A stretch of 31,249 nucleotides of DNA from Aquificota bacterium (GTDB taxonomy: Bacteria > Thermosulfidibacterota > Thermosulfidibacteria > Thermosulfidibacterales > Thermosulfidibacteraceae). Position 1 is the stretch's first letter. Each line of letters opens with the position of its first letter. The position numbers and the translations under genes are program-made. The stretch covers positions 1-31,249 of the forward strand of contig WGAU01000003.1 in the NCBI GenBank assembly GCA_015494645.1, read 5' to 3'. Below, one piece after another: positions 8,726 through 15,540 of the stretch. The notes beneath the pieces were generated by a model, which ran no database searches, had not been told where the DNA came from, and saw only the letters and a program-made list of their open reading frames with translations.

Positions 8726-8913
8726 TGCCGGTTCCTGAGGAGCTTAGGCAGATACTTGTGTGTCCCCAGTGCAAGGGAGAGCTTGAGTACAGGGAGACCC
8801 CTGAGGTTTTTATTTGCAGAGCCTGTAGGCTTGTTTACAGGGTAGAGGATGATATACCTATCATGCTCGTTGAAGAAGCCATCCCTTTGGAAGAATGGGA
8901 GAAAAAGGAATAA
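8725..8913 (+). CDS. Trm112-family zinc-ribbon protein (YcaR-like)
   Basis: This is a 62-residue Trm112 protein with two CxxC knuckles (CPQC at 13-16 and CRAC at 31-34) and the family ending DDIPIMLVEEA. Eukaryotic and archaeal relatives activate methyltransferases; in bacteria the role is poorly known and the gene often lies near LPS or envelope genes. I place the start at ATG 8725, overlapping the preceding stop as TGATG, with AGGAGGTG at 8712-8719. A longer reading from GTG 8671 would add 18 residues unlike the family. lysS follows after 19 bases. Confidence 0.9.
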   Translation: MPVPEELRQILVCPQCKGELEYRETPEVFICRACRLVYRVEDDIPIMLVEEAIPLEEWEKKE

Positions 8914-8932
8914 TGCTCGGAGGTGGGACTAA

Positions 8933-10423
8933 GTGGAGGTAGAAAGCAAGATCTTAAGGGATCTAAGGGAGAAGCTTAACCGTTTCAAGGAGATGGGTAT
9001 AGACCCCTATCCCAACCGTTATAAGATAAGCCACCGTATAAGGGAGGTGGTTGAGAAGTTCAAGGACGAGTACGATCAGGGAAGGCTTGAGGGGTTTGGA
9101 GAGGTTTCCCTTGCTGGAAGGATGATGTCCTTACGTTTCCACGGCAGAATAGCCTTTGCCCATATTAAGGATCAGACGGGAAAGATACAAATCTTTGTCC
9201 AGAGGGATGTGGTAGGGGAGGATTTCTACAGGAATGTGTTTAAGAAGCTGGATGTGGGGGATATTGTAGGGGTTAAAGGTAAGCTCTTTCGTACCAAGAC
9301 GGGGGAGCTTACCGTTAACTGTTCTGAGGTTACCCTTCTTTCCAAGATCTTGAGGCCTTTGCCTGAAAAGTGGCACGGGCTTAAGGATGTGGAGACCAGA
9401 TATAGACAGCGCTACTTGGATCTCATAATGAATGAGGATTCCAGACGGGTTTTTGAGATACGAAGCAAAGTTATAAGGTTCATAAGAGAGTATCTCTCGT
9501 CAAAAGGGTTTATAGAGGTTGAGACTCCTATGATGCAGCCCATACCAGGAGGTGCCGCAGCAAGACCTTTTATAACCCATCACAACGCCTTGGATATGGA
9601 TCTGTACTTAAGAATAGCTCCGGAGCTTTATTTAAAGAGGCTGGTTGTAGGAGGCTTTGACAGAGTGTTTGAGCTTGGGAAATGTTTCAGAAACGAGGGT
9701 ATATCTTCCATGCACAATCCCGAGTTTACCATGGTGGAGTTCTACATGGCCTATGCCGACTACAAGGATATGATGGCTTTAACAGAGGACATGCTTAGCG
9801 GGATAGTGGAAAAGATACACGGCACCATGAAAATAACCTATCAGGGGCAAGAGATAGACTTTACACCTCCATGGAAGAAGGTCTCCTTTTACGAGGCGTT
9901 GGTTGATATAGGAGGGGTTCCTGAAGCTGTCATTCACAATGAGGAGATGGCCAAGGATCTTGCAAAAGAACTTGAGATTGATGTGGGCAAGATAAAAACC
10001 CATGGAAAGCTTTTGGGGGAAATCTTTGAGAGAACAGTTGAGGATAAACTTGTTCAACCTACCTTCGTTTACGACTATCCCAAAGATATCTCGCCTTTGG
10101 CAAAGTGCAAGGAGGATGATCCATCTTTGGTAGAGCGTTTTGAGCTGATGGTTGCAGGAAGGGAAATAGCCAACGCCTACACGGAATTGAACGACCCCAT
10201 AGACCAGAGGGAGCGTTTTATACAGCAGTTAAAGGAAAGGGAGGCTGGAGACGAGGAGGCACACAGGATGGATGAAGATTACATAGTTGCCTTGGAGTAC
10301 GGATTGCCTCCCACAGCGGGGGAGGGAATCGGCATAGACAGACTGGTAATGTTGCTTACCGATTCCTCTTCCATTAGAGATGTGATACTCTTTCCCACCT
10401 TAAGGCCCGAAAGGCTTGAATGA
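8933..10423 (+). CDS. lysS: Lysyl-tRNA synthetase, class II
   Basis: This enzyme charges tRNA-Lys. It has an N-terminal OB-fold anticodon domain at about 55-140. The class II core has motif 1 around GFIEVETPMMQPIPGGAAA (192-210), motif 2 RVFELGKCFRNEGISS (244-259) followed by HNPEFTMVEFY, and motif 3 GIGIDRL near 465-471. The 496 residues are standard for bacterial LysRS. The start is GTG at 8933 with GGAGGTGG at 8919-8926, six bases upstream. It overlaps the following lipoprotein-export permease gene by ATGA. The order lysS then lolC/E is common in Desulfobacterota and relatives. Confidence 0.97.
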   Translation: MEVESKILRDLREKLNRFKEMGIDPYPNRYKISHRIREVVEKFKDEYDQGRLEGFGEVSLAGRMMSLRFHGRIAFAHIKDQTGKIQIFVQRDVVGEDFYRNVFKKLDVGDIVGVKGKLFRTKTGELTVNCSEVTLLSKILRPLPEKWHGLKDVETRYRQRYLDLIMNEDSRRVFEIRSKVIRFIREYLSSKGFIEVETPMMQPIPGGAAARPFITHHNALDMDLYLRIAPELYLKRLVVGGFDRVFELGKCFRNEGISSMHNPEFTMVEFYMAYADYKDMMALTEDMLSGIVEKIHGTMKITYQGQEIDFTPPWKKVSFYEALVDIGGVPEAVIHNEEMAKDLAKELEIDVGKIKTHGKLLGEIFERTVEDKLVQPTFVYDYPKDISPLAKCKEDDPSLVERFELMVAGREIANAYTELNDPIDQRERFIQQLKEREAGDEEAHRMDEDYIVALEYGLPPTAGEGIGIDRLVMLLTDSSSIRDVILFPTLRPERLE

Positions 10424-11640
10424 GCGTAGAAGCGCAGATTGCCCTTCGTTACCTTAAGCCCCGCAAGGGAAAGGGTATAATTTCCCTTGTGGGCTTCATC
10501 TCCATCTTGGGAATTGCTTTGGGAGTGGGGGCACTCATTGTGGTTCTTTCTGTCATGAGTGGTTTCAGCGATCACATAAAAAAGAGTATAATCAACGCAA
10601 GCCCTCACATCTATGTGATGAGCTACAACGGTGCCATATCTATTGATAAGATCCCCTACCTTGAGCGTAAGGTTAGGGAGGTTAAGGGGGTAAAGGAGGT
10701 GGCTCCATTCATAATGGCCCAGGCAATGCTCAAGTATAGGGACTCAGCGGTGGGGGTTACCGTTAGAGGGGTGGATCCTGACGAAGAAAAAAAGCTTACC
10801 TTGTTGCACAGGCGTATGGTTTTAGGAGATTGGGACTGTATAAAAAAAGGGGGAATATTGATCGGTAAGGGATTGTCTGAGCAGATGGGTATTTTTGTGG
10901 GAAACAGGGTTTCTTTAATTACCTCTTCTTTCAGGGTTACTCCCTTCGGGGTTATCCCAAGGAGTATGTCTTTGGAGGTATGTGGCATCTATGATACTGG
11001 GATATACACAGTGGATACTTCATTAGTGGTGGCTTCCATTGAGACTGTGCAAAGGTTGAAGGGGGCTTACGGTCAGGTTTCAGGTTTGGAAGTGGCGGTT
11101 AAAGACATATACAAAGCTTCTGTAGTGGCTGATGAGATAATGAAGGTTTTGAAGTACCCTTACTGGACCAACGACTGGATAAGGATGAACAAGCCCCTTT
11201 TTTCTGCTATGAAGCTGGAAAAGTTTGCCATGTTTTTGATCCTGACCCTTATTGTGATTGTGGCTTCATTTAGCATTGTGAGTACTTTGACCCTTACGGT
11301 TATGGATAAGGCTAAGGATATAGCCATCCTCTCTGCTATGGGAATGACTCCTTCAAGGATACTTAAGGTTTTTATGTATCAAGGCCTGTTTATGGGGATC
11401 ATTGGAACGCTGACTGGTTTAGTTTTGGGGCTTTCAGTGTGTTTTGTTGTGGCTAAGTTTAAGATCATCACATTGCCTCAAGATGTTTATTACATAAGCT
11501 ATCTGCCGGTTAAGATTAGCCCTGTTGATGTGTCTGTGGTGTGTGTGGTGGCGCTCATTATCACCCTGGCTTCCACATACTATCCTGCAAGGCAGGCTGC
11601 TTTATTAAGACCTGTTGAGATTTTAAGATACGAGACTTGA
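10420..11640 (+). CDS. Lipoprotein-releasing ABC transporter permease, LolC/LolE family
   Basis: This is the inner-membrane permease that extracts mature lipoproteins for transfer to LolA. The 406 residues show one N-terminal membrane helix (about 20-46, IISLVGFISILGIALGVGA), a large periplasmic domain (about 50-260) and three C-terminal helices (about 265-295, 315-345, 370-390). It ends with ARQAALLRPVEILRYE, the usual FtsX-superfamily tail, so the C-terminus is intact. LolC and LolE cannot be separated by eye, and a single LolF-like hybrid is possible. The ATPase gene lolD normally follows but is absent here: the next 197 bases hold only a gene remnant. The lipoprotein encoded at 7272-7847 is a plausible client. 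Confidence 0.92.
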   Translation: MSVEAQIALRYLKPRKGKGIISLVGFISILGIALGVGALIVVLSVMSGFSDHIKKSIINASPHIYVMSYNGAISIDKIPYLERKVREVKGVKEVAPFIMAQAMLKYRDSAVGVTVRGVDPDEEKKLTLLHRRMVLGDWDCIKKGGILIGKGLSEQMGIFVGNRVSLITSSFRVTPFGVIPRSMSLEVCGIYDTGIYTVDTSLVVASIETVQRLKGAYGQVSGLEVAVKDIYKASVVADEIMKVLKYPYWTNDWIRMNKPLFSAMKLEKFAMFLILTLIVIVASFSIVSTLTLTVMDKAKDIAILSAMGMTPSRILKVFMYQGLFMGIIGTLTGLVLGLSVCFVVAKFKIITLPQDVYYISYLPVKISPVDVSVVCVVALIITLASTYYPARQAALLRPVEILRYET

Positions 11641-11833
11641 ATCTCTGCGTTTGGACACATAGAAATTGACTATGTGGATTTGCCACAATTCTCAATGTTA
11701 CATGAGACGAACGCCCGATTTGGAGCCATGCAAAGGGAGATGGACAAATGTTTTGAATCCATAGAAAAGCGATTTTGAGACTTTGGAGAGGCGATTTAAC
11801 TTTATGCAGTGGTCTATGGGTTTTGGATTTTTT
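11641..11833 (+). pseudogene. Decayed remnant of a small heptad-repeat coiled-coil protein
   Basis: In the frame directly after the lolC/E stop, the sequence is open to 11775 and reads GHIEIDYVDLPQFSMLHE, then NARFGAMQREMDKCFESIE and KRF, ending at TGA 11776-11778. One base on, in the next frame from 11777, it continues seamlessly as ETLERRFNFMQWSMGFGFF. Read across a one-base insertion in the TTTT run at 11773-11776, the seven-residue phasing holds: ARFGAMQ, REMDKCF, ESIEKRF, ETLERRF, NFMQWSM. From memory, such RFE-repeat proteins ending in MQW-MG-GF plus a membrane helix are common in thermophiles. Here there is no start codon with a ribosome site, the helix is lost after GFF, and one heptad Cys sits where Arg is usual. 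I conclude it is a broken relic. A 7-bp inverted repeat (11656-11662/11670-11676) has no T-run after it. Confidence 0.65.
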
Positions 11834-11837
11834 GAAG

Positions 11838-12548
11838 CTACACTCCGCCGAATCTTCTTTCTCTTCTCATGTAATCTTCTATGGCCTTGGCGAACTCTTC
11901 TTTGGTGAAGTCGGGCCATAAAGTGTCTGTAAAGTAGAGTTCTGTATAAGCAAGTTGCCAGAGCATAAAGTTACTGATCCTCATTTCACCACTAGTTCTT
12001 ATGAGAAGATCCGGTTCGGGAATTTGGGGACAATAAAGGAACCTTGCGAAGATCTCTTCGTCTATATCGTTCGGATTGAACCCGTTGTCCATAAGCCTCT
12101 TTGCTATTTTCTTTACAGCATCAACTATCTCTGCCCTTCCTCCATAGTTTAAGGCAAGGGTCAGTACCATATCTCTGCAGTGGGCACTTCTTTCCATAGC
12201 TTCGTTGATTAACGCCTGAACGCTTTTGGGAAGACCGCTGATTCTCCCCATAACATTAAAGCGAATATTTTCCTCTATGAGCTTGTTCATCTTGCTTTGC
12301 AGGTAATCCTCAAGCAAGCCCATGAGAAAGTTGACCTCCTCTTCGGGCCTTTTCCAGTTTTCAGTGGAAAAGGTAAAGAGAGTAAGATACTTAATGCCTA
12401 TTTCCTTTGCGGCTTCTATGATTTCTTCGGTTCTTTCCACACCCCTTTTGTGGCCGTATATTCTGCTCAATCCTCTTTTTTGGGCCCATCGGCCGTTCCC
12501 GTCCATAATAATGGCAACATGAATGGGAAGCTTACCTTTCTCTCCCAT
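11838..12548 (-). CDS. uppS: Polyprenyl (undecaprenyl) diphosphate synthase
   Basis: This cis-prenyltransferase elongates farnesyl diphosphate with isopentenyl diphosphate to make the lipid carrier for peptidoglycan and O-antigen. It has the signature IIMDGNGRWAQKRG with catalytic Asp16, TLFTFSTENWKRP at about 57-69, and a C-terminal RTSGEMRISNFMLWQ segment followed by TELYF and WPDF that binds the second substrate. Length 236 is normal. It is the last gene of the - strand operon. Its ATG lies about 12 bases downstream of an intrinsic terminator, with only a short AGGA as ribosome site. cdsA and dxr, which usually follow uppS, are missing. Confidence 0.96.
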   Translation of the reverse strand: MGEKGKLPIHVAIIMDGNGRWAQKRGLSRIYGHKRGVERTEEIIEAAKEIGIKYLTLFTFSTENWKRPEEEVNFLMGLLEDYLQSKMNKLIEENIRFNVMGRISGLPKSVQALINEAMERSAHCRDMVLTLALNYGGRAEIVDAVKKIAKRLMDNGFNPNDIDEEIFARFLYCPQIPEPDLLIRTSGEMRISNFMLWQLAYTELYFTDTLWPDFTKEEFAKAIEDYMRRERRFGGV

Positions 12549-12559
12549 GCTTTCCTACT

Positions 12560-12588
12560 AAAAAGGGGAGGGGAGATCCCCTCCCCTT
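12560..12588 (-). terminator. Intrinsic terminator between ferredoxin gene and uppS
   Basis: A perfect 11-bp stem (AAGGGGAGGGG at 12563-12573 paired with CCCCTCCCCTT at 12578-12588) closes an AGAT tetraloop. Read on the - strand it is followed at once by five T residues (12560-12564, sharing two bases with the stem). It lies 27 bases after the ferredoxin stop, so it should end the prfB-to-ferredoxin transcript. Because the uppS ATG is only about 12 bases further on, uppS needs either readthrough or a promoter overlapping this hairpin. Confidence 0.85.
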
Positions 12589-12615
12589 AGAAGTTTTTGG
12601 TATTTGTTTGGTTTG

Positions 12616-12792
12616 TTATTCTTCAGGACCTACGATAGCATCGGTGGGACACACTTCGGCGCAGGATCCGCAATCGGTGCACTTATCGGGATCAATGCTG
12701 TACTTCTCCTCGCCTTCCATGATGGCGTCGGTGGGGCACACATCCTTGCAGGATCCACAGGCCACACACTCATCGGTAATTCTGTAAGCCAT
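12616..12792 (-). CDS. 2[4Fe-4S] bacterial-type ferredoxin
   Basis: This is a 58-residue electron carrier. It contains two classic cluster motifs, CVACGSCKDVCP (residues 9-20) and CTDCGSCAEVCP (38-49), each followed by TDAI, giving eight Cys ligands for two [4Fe-4S] clusters. The halves are near copies, including a shared GGATCCTGC at DNA level, the expected internal duplication. The start ATG at 12792 has GAGGAGGTG upstream and the stop is TAA at 12616-12618. Likely partners are low-potential oxidoreductases such as pyruvate or 2-oxoglutarate ferredoxin oxidoreductase, but none is nearby. It is inserted between frr and uppS, an unusual place. Confidence 0.96.
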   Translation of the reverse strand: MAYRITDECVACGSCKDVCPTDAIMEGEEKYSIDPDKCTDCGSCAEVCPTDAIVGPEE

Positions 12793-12812
12793 GATAGCAC
12801 CTCCTCAGTTGT

Positions 12813-13370
12813 TTAAAATTCCATGATCTCCTTTTCCTTCTTTTCCATCAGTTCGTCAATAGCCTTGATAAACTCGTCAGTAATCTTCTGGATCTCCTTA
12901 AGTGCCTTTTTGGCTTCATCTTCTGAGATGAGCTTTTCCTTTTCCATTTCCTTAACCTGTTCATTGCCATCTCTGCGGATATTTCTGATAGCTATTTTGT
13001 ATTCTTCTCCTATTTTTCTAACTACTTTAACGAGCTCTTTCCTTCTCTCCTCGGTGAGGGGAGGGAAGCTTACCCTTATCACATTTCCGTCGTTCATTGG
13101 GGAAAGCCCTAAATCAGAACTTCTTATGGCCTTTTCTATATCCTTTATTATGGATTTATCCCAAGGCTGTATGAGTACCATTCTCGGTTCAGGTACGCTG
13201 AGTGTGGCAAGCTGCTTTAGCGGGGTTGGGGTTCCGTAGTATTCTACCTTTATCTCTTCCAAAAGAACGGTTGAGGCCCTTCCTGTTCTTATCCCTTTAA
13301 GCTCCTGTTCGCACTTGTCCACTGATTTTTTCATTCTTCTTTTTATGTCCTTGTACAGATCGCTTAGCAT
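12813..13370 (-). CDS. frr: Ribosome recycling factor
   Basis: RRF splits post-termination ribosomes with EF-G. The 185 residues match the family length and show the typical sequence: GIRTGRASTVLLEEIKVEYYG at 26-46, PLKQLATLSVPEPR, then SDLGLSPMNDGNVIRV and a long C-terminal helix with PPLTEERRKELVK. The start ATG overlaps the end of pyrH by seven bases, indicating translational coupling. The ferredoxin start follows 20 bases after the stop, within the same transcript. Confidence 0.97.
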   Translation of the reverse strand: MLSDLYKDIKRRMKKSVDKCEQELKGIRTGRASTVLLEEIKVEYYGTPTPLKQLATLSVPEPRMVLIQPWDKSIIKDIEKAIRSSDLGLSPMNDGNVIRVSFPPLTEERRKELVKVVRKIGEEYKIAIRNIRRDGNEQVKEMEKEKLISEDEAKKALKEIQKITDEFIKAIDELMEKKEKEIMEF

Positions 13371-14098
13371 CTTTTAACCTCCCCCACCAGGGTTCCTACA
13401 TCCTCTCCCATGACAACTTTCTTTATATTTCCTGGTTCAAGAACAGAAAAGACCAAAATGGGGATTTTGTTTTCCATGCACAGAGATATTGCAGTGGAAT
13501 CCATTACCTTAAGCCCCCTTTCAAGCACATCTATGTAGTCTATGGTGGAAAACTTTACGGCATCCTTGTTGATTACAGGATCTTTGTCGTAGACACCGTC
13601 CACTTTGGTAGCTTTAAGTATAACTTCTGCTTCTATTTCGGCTGCCCTAAGAGCGGCGGCGGTGTCCGTGGTGAAGAATGGGTTCCCGGTTCCTCCGGCG
13701 AATATAACCACTCTTCCCTTTTCCAGGTGTCTGATGGCTCTTCTTCTTATATAAGGCTCTGCGAGCTGCCTGATCTCAAATGGAGTCATAACCCTTGTGG
13801 GTACCCCTATTTTTTCCAAGCTGCTTTGTAGGGCAAGGGCGTTGATTAGGGTAGCTAACATACCCATGTAGTCTCCTGTGGCTCTGTCAATGCCGGTTTT
13901 GGTGCCAGAGAGTCCTCTGAAGATGTTCCCCCCACCTATGACTACCGCTATTTGAACTCCTTCTTTCCAGACCTCCTTTATCTCTTGGGAGAGGCGAAGG
14001 AGGGCTTCAGAAGCTATTCCAAAGCCTTCCTTGCCCGCTAAAACTTCTCCAGATAGTTTGAGAAGAACCCTTTTAAACCTGGGCCCTTTATCTTCCAT
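13364..14098 (-). CDS. pyrH: UMP kinase
   Basis: This is bacterial hexameric UMP kinase, converting UMP and ATP to UDP. The 244 residues contain LLKLSGEVLAG near the N-terminus, the phosphate loop VVIGGGNIFRG, the UMP-binding region ATGDYMGMLATLINALAL, FAGGTGNPFFTTDTAA, and KATKVDGVYDKDP at the nucleotide site. It starts in a TGATG overlap with tsf and overlaps frr at its end. The order rpsB-tsf-pyrH-frr is one of the most conserved in bacteria. Confidence 0.97.
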   Translation of the reverse strand: MEDKGPRFKRVLLKLSGEVLAGKEGFGIASEALLRLSQEIKEVWKEGVQIAVVIGGGNIFRGLSGTKTGIDRATGDYMGMLATLINALALQSSLEKIGVPTRVMTPFEIRQLAEPYIRRRAIRHLEKGRVVIFAGGTGNPFFTTDTAAALRAAEIEAEVILKATKVDGVYDKDPVINKDAVKFSTIDYIDVLERGLKVMDSTAISLCMENKIPILVFSVLEPGNIKKVVMGEDVGTLVGEVKRC

Positions 14099-14697
14099 CA
14101 GCTTTCAACGCCTACCTGAAATCTGGCGAACCTTGCAACCCTTATATTCTCTCCCAGCTTGGCTATGGCTTCGGTGATGATGTCCTTTACCTTTTTGGAG
14201 TCGTCCTTGATGAAGGTTTGTTCCAGTAGACATACTTCTTCAAAGAACTTGTTGAGCTTTCCCTCTACTATTCTGTCCACCACATGTTCCGGCTTTCCGC
14301 TTGCAAGAGCCTGTTCTCTGTAAATTGCCTTTTCTTTTTCTATAACTTCCTCTGGCACATCTTCCCTTGATACATACTTAGGGTTCATGGCGGCTATCTG
14401 CATAGCTATGTCTTTCACAAGGTTCTGGAACTCATCTGTTCTTGCCACAAAATCGGTCTCGCAATTGACCTCAACAAGGACCCCGATTTTGCCACCCATG
14501 TGTATGTAAGCCCCAATTATACCCTCTTTGGTGCTTCTGGATGCCTTCTTTTCTGCTTTGGCTATGCCCTTTTTGCGGAGTATCTCGGCGGCCTTTTCCA
14601 TATCACCGCCTGCTTCCTCAAGGGCCTTCTTGCACTCCATCATACCCGCGCCTGTGCGCTCTCTTAGTTCCTTTACCATCTGTGCAGTTATAGCCAT
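14098..14697 (-). CDS. tsf: Translation elongation factor Ts
   Basis: EF-Ts exchanges GDP on EF-Tu. It has the N-terminal UBA-like helix bundle (VKELRERTGAGMMECKKAL) and the core TDFVARTDEF at 81-90, which contacts EF-Tu. With 199 residues it is the short, single-core-repeat form typical of Thermus and other thermophiles rather than the roughly 280-residue E. coli form. The start ATG is preceded by a perfect AAGGAGGTGA, one of the strongest ribosome sites in the window, 12 bases after the rpsB stop. Confidence 0.97.
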   Translation of the reverse strand: MAITAQMVKELRERTGAGMMECKKALEEAGGDMEKAAEILRKKGIAKAEKKASRSTKEGIIGAYIHMGGKIGVLVEVNCETDFVARTDEFQNLVKDIAMQIAAMNPKYVSREDVPEEVIEKEKAIYREQALASGKPEHVVDRIVEGKLNKFFEEVCLLEQTFIKDDSKKVKDIITEAIAKLGENIRVARFARFQVGVES

Positions 14698-14709
14698 GCC
14701 GTCACCTCC

Positions 14710-15528
14710 TTATTCCTCGTCCTGATAGATGTCTTCGTATTCTTCGTAGCCTTCCTCAAAGGGGGTCTTTTCCTCTTCCCCTTCTTCCATGGTGTAAACT
14801 TCCGCTTCCTCCACCACCTCTTCGGTTAGCCCAACCCTTTCCCTGAATATGTGTTGTCCTTCAATAACCGCATCGGCGATTTTGGAGGTTATAAGCTTTA
14901 TGGCCCTTATGGCGTCGTCGTTTCCAGGAATGATCACGTCTATCTCGTCGGGATCGCAGTTGGTATCCACTATGGCTACGATGGGTATACCTACTTTCCT
15001 TGCCTCTTTAACAGCGTTCCTCTCTTTTCTTGGGTCAACTATGTAGATGATGTCTGGGAGCTCTTCCATATCCTTTATCCCAGCGTAGTTGCGGTTTAGT
15101 TTCTCAATCTTCCTGAGGATGCGCATTCTTTCTTTCTTAGTGTAGTTTTCTAAAAATCCTTCGTCTCTCATGCGTTCAAGTTCTTTCAACTTCTCAATAC
15201 TTTGCCTGATGACCTTGAAGTTGGTCAGGGTACCGCCTATCCAGCGGTGATTTACGTAGTACATGCCGCAGCGCTTTGCTTCTTCCTCAATAGTATCCTT
15301 AGCTTGCTTTTTGGTTCCCACAAAAAGTACCTTGGCTCCTTCAGCTACCCTGTCCCTTACGAACTGGTAGGCTTTGTCAAAGAGCTGGAGGGTCTTTTGA
15401 AGGTCAATTATGTAGATTCCGTTTCTGGCGGTGTAGATGTAAGGCTTCATCTTGGGGTTCCACCGCCTTGTCTGGTGTCCAAAGTGAACACCTGCTTCCA
15501 AGAGCTGCTTCATAGTTACTACGGCCAT
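14710..15528 (-). CDS. rpsB: 30S ribosomal protein S2 with acidic C-terminal tail
   Basis: Small-subunit protein S2 is recognised by MKQLLEAGVHFGHQTRRWNP at the N-terminus, VLFVGTKKQAKDTIEEEA, NHRWIGGTLTNFKVI, PDIIYIVDPRKERNAV and GIPIVAIVDTNCDPDEIDV. Total length is 272. After the normal S2 fold (to about residue 230) there is a tail of about 40 residues that is mostly Glu/Asp/Tyr (EVYTMEEGEEEK, then EEYEDIYQDEE). The start has a GAGGAGGAGG ribosome site and lies 12 bases after the prfB stop, leaving no independent leader. Confidence 0.97.
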   Translation of the reverse strand: MAVVTMKQLLEAGVHFGHQTRRWNPKMKPYIYTARNGIYIIDLQKTLQLFDKAYQFVRDRVAEGAKVLFVGTKKQAKDTIEEEAKRCGMYYVNHRWIGGTLTNFKVIRQSIEKLKELERMRDEGFLENYTKKERMRILRKIEKLNRNYAGIKDMEELPDIIYIVDPRKERNAVKEARKVGIPIVAIVDTNCDPDEIDVIIPGNDDAIRAIKLITSKIADAVIEGQHIFRERVGLTEEVVEEAEVYTMEEGEEEKTPFEEGYEEYEDIYQDEE

Positions 15529-15540
15529 ACTACCTCCTCC

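Noticed and set aside
8671..8913. Longer form of the Trm112 protein starting at GTG 8671
   Set aside because: The extra 18 residues are the LysM gene in another frame; the ATG at 8725 has AGGAGGTG and gives the family N-terminus.
11656..11676. Inverted repeat CACATAG/CTATGTG as terminator for the lolC/E operon
   Set aside because: The stem is only seven AT-rich pairs with a seven-base loop and no T-run afterwards on either strand.
11641..11775. A lolC/E fusion made by reading through its TGA into the open frame beyond
   Set aside because: The permease already ends with the family's normal C-terminus, and the following frame is itself broken at 11776, so it looks like neighbouring debris.
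12616..12792. Near-identical halves of the ferredoxin gene as a recent tandem repeat
   Set aside because: Internal duplication is an ancient, universal property of 2[4Fe-4S] ferredoxins.
12604..12816. Open + strand frame over 12604-12816
   Set aside because: The other strand encodes an unmistakable eight-Cys ferredoxin with a strong ribosome site; the + frame is its shadow.
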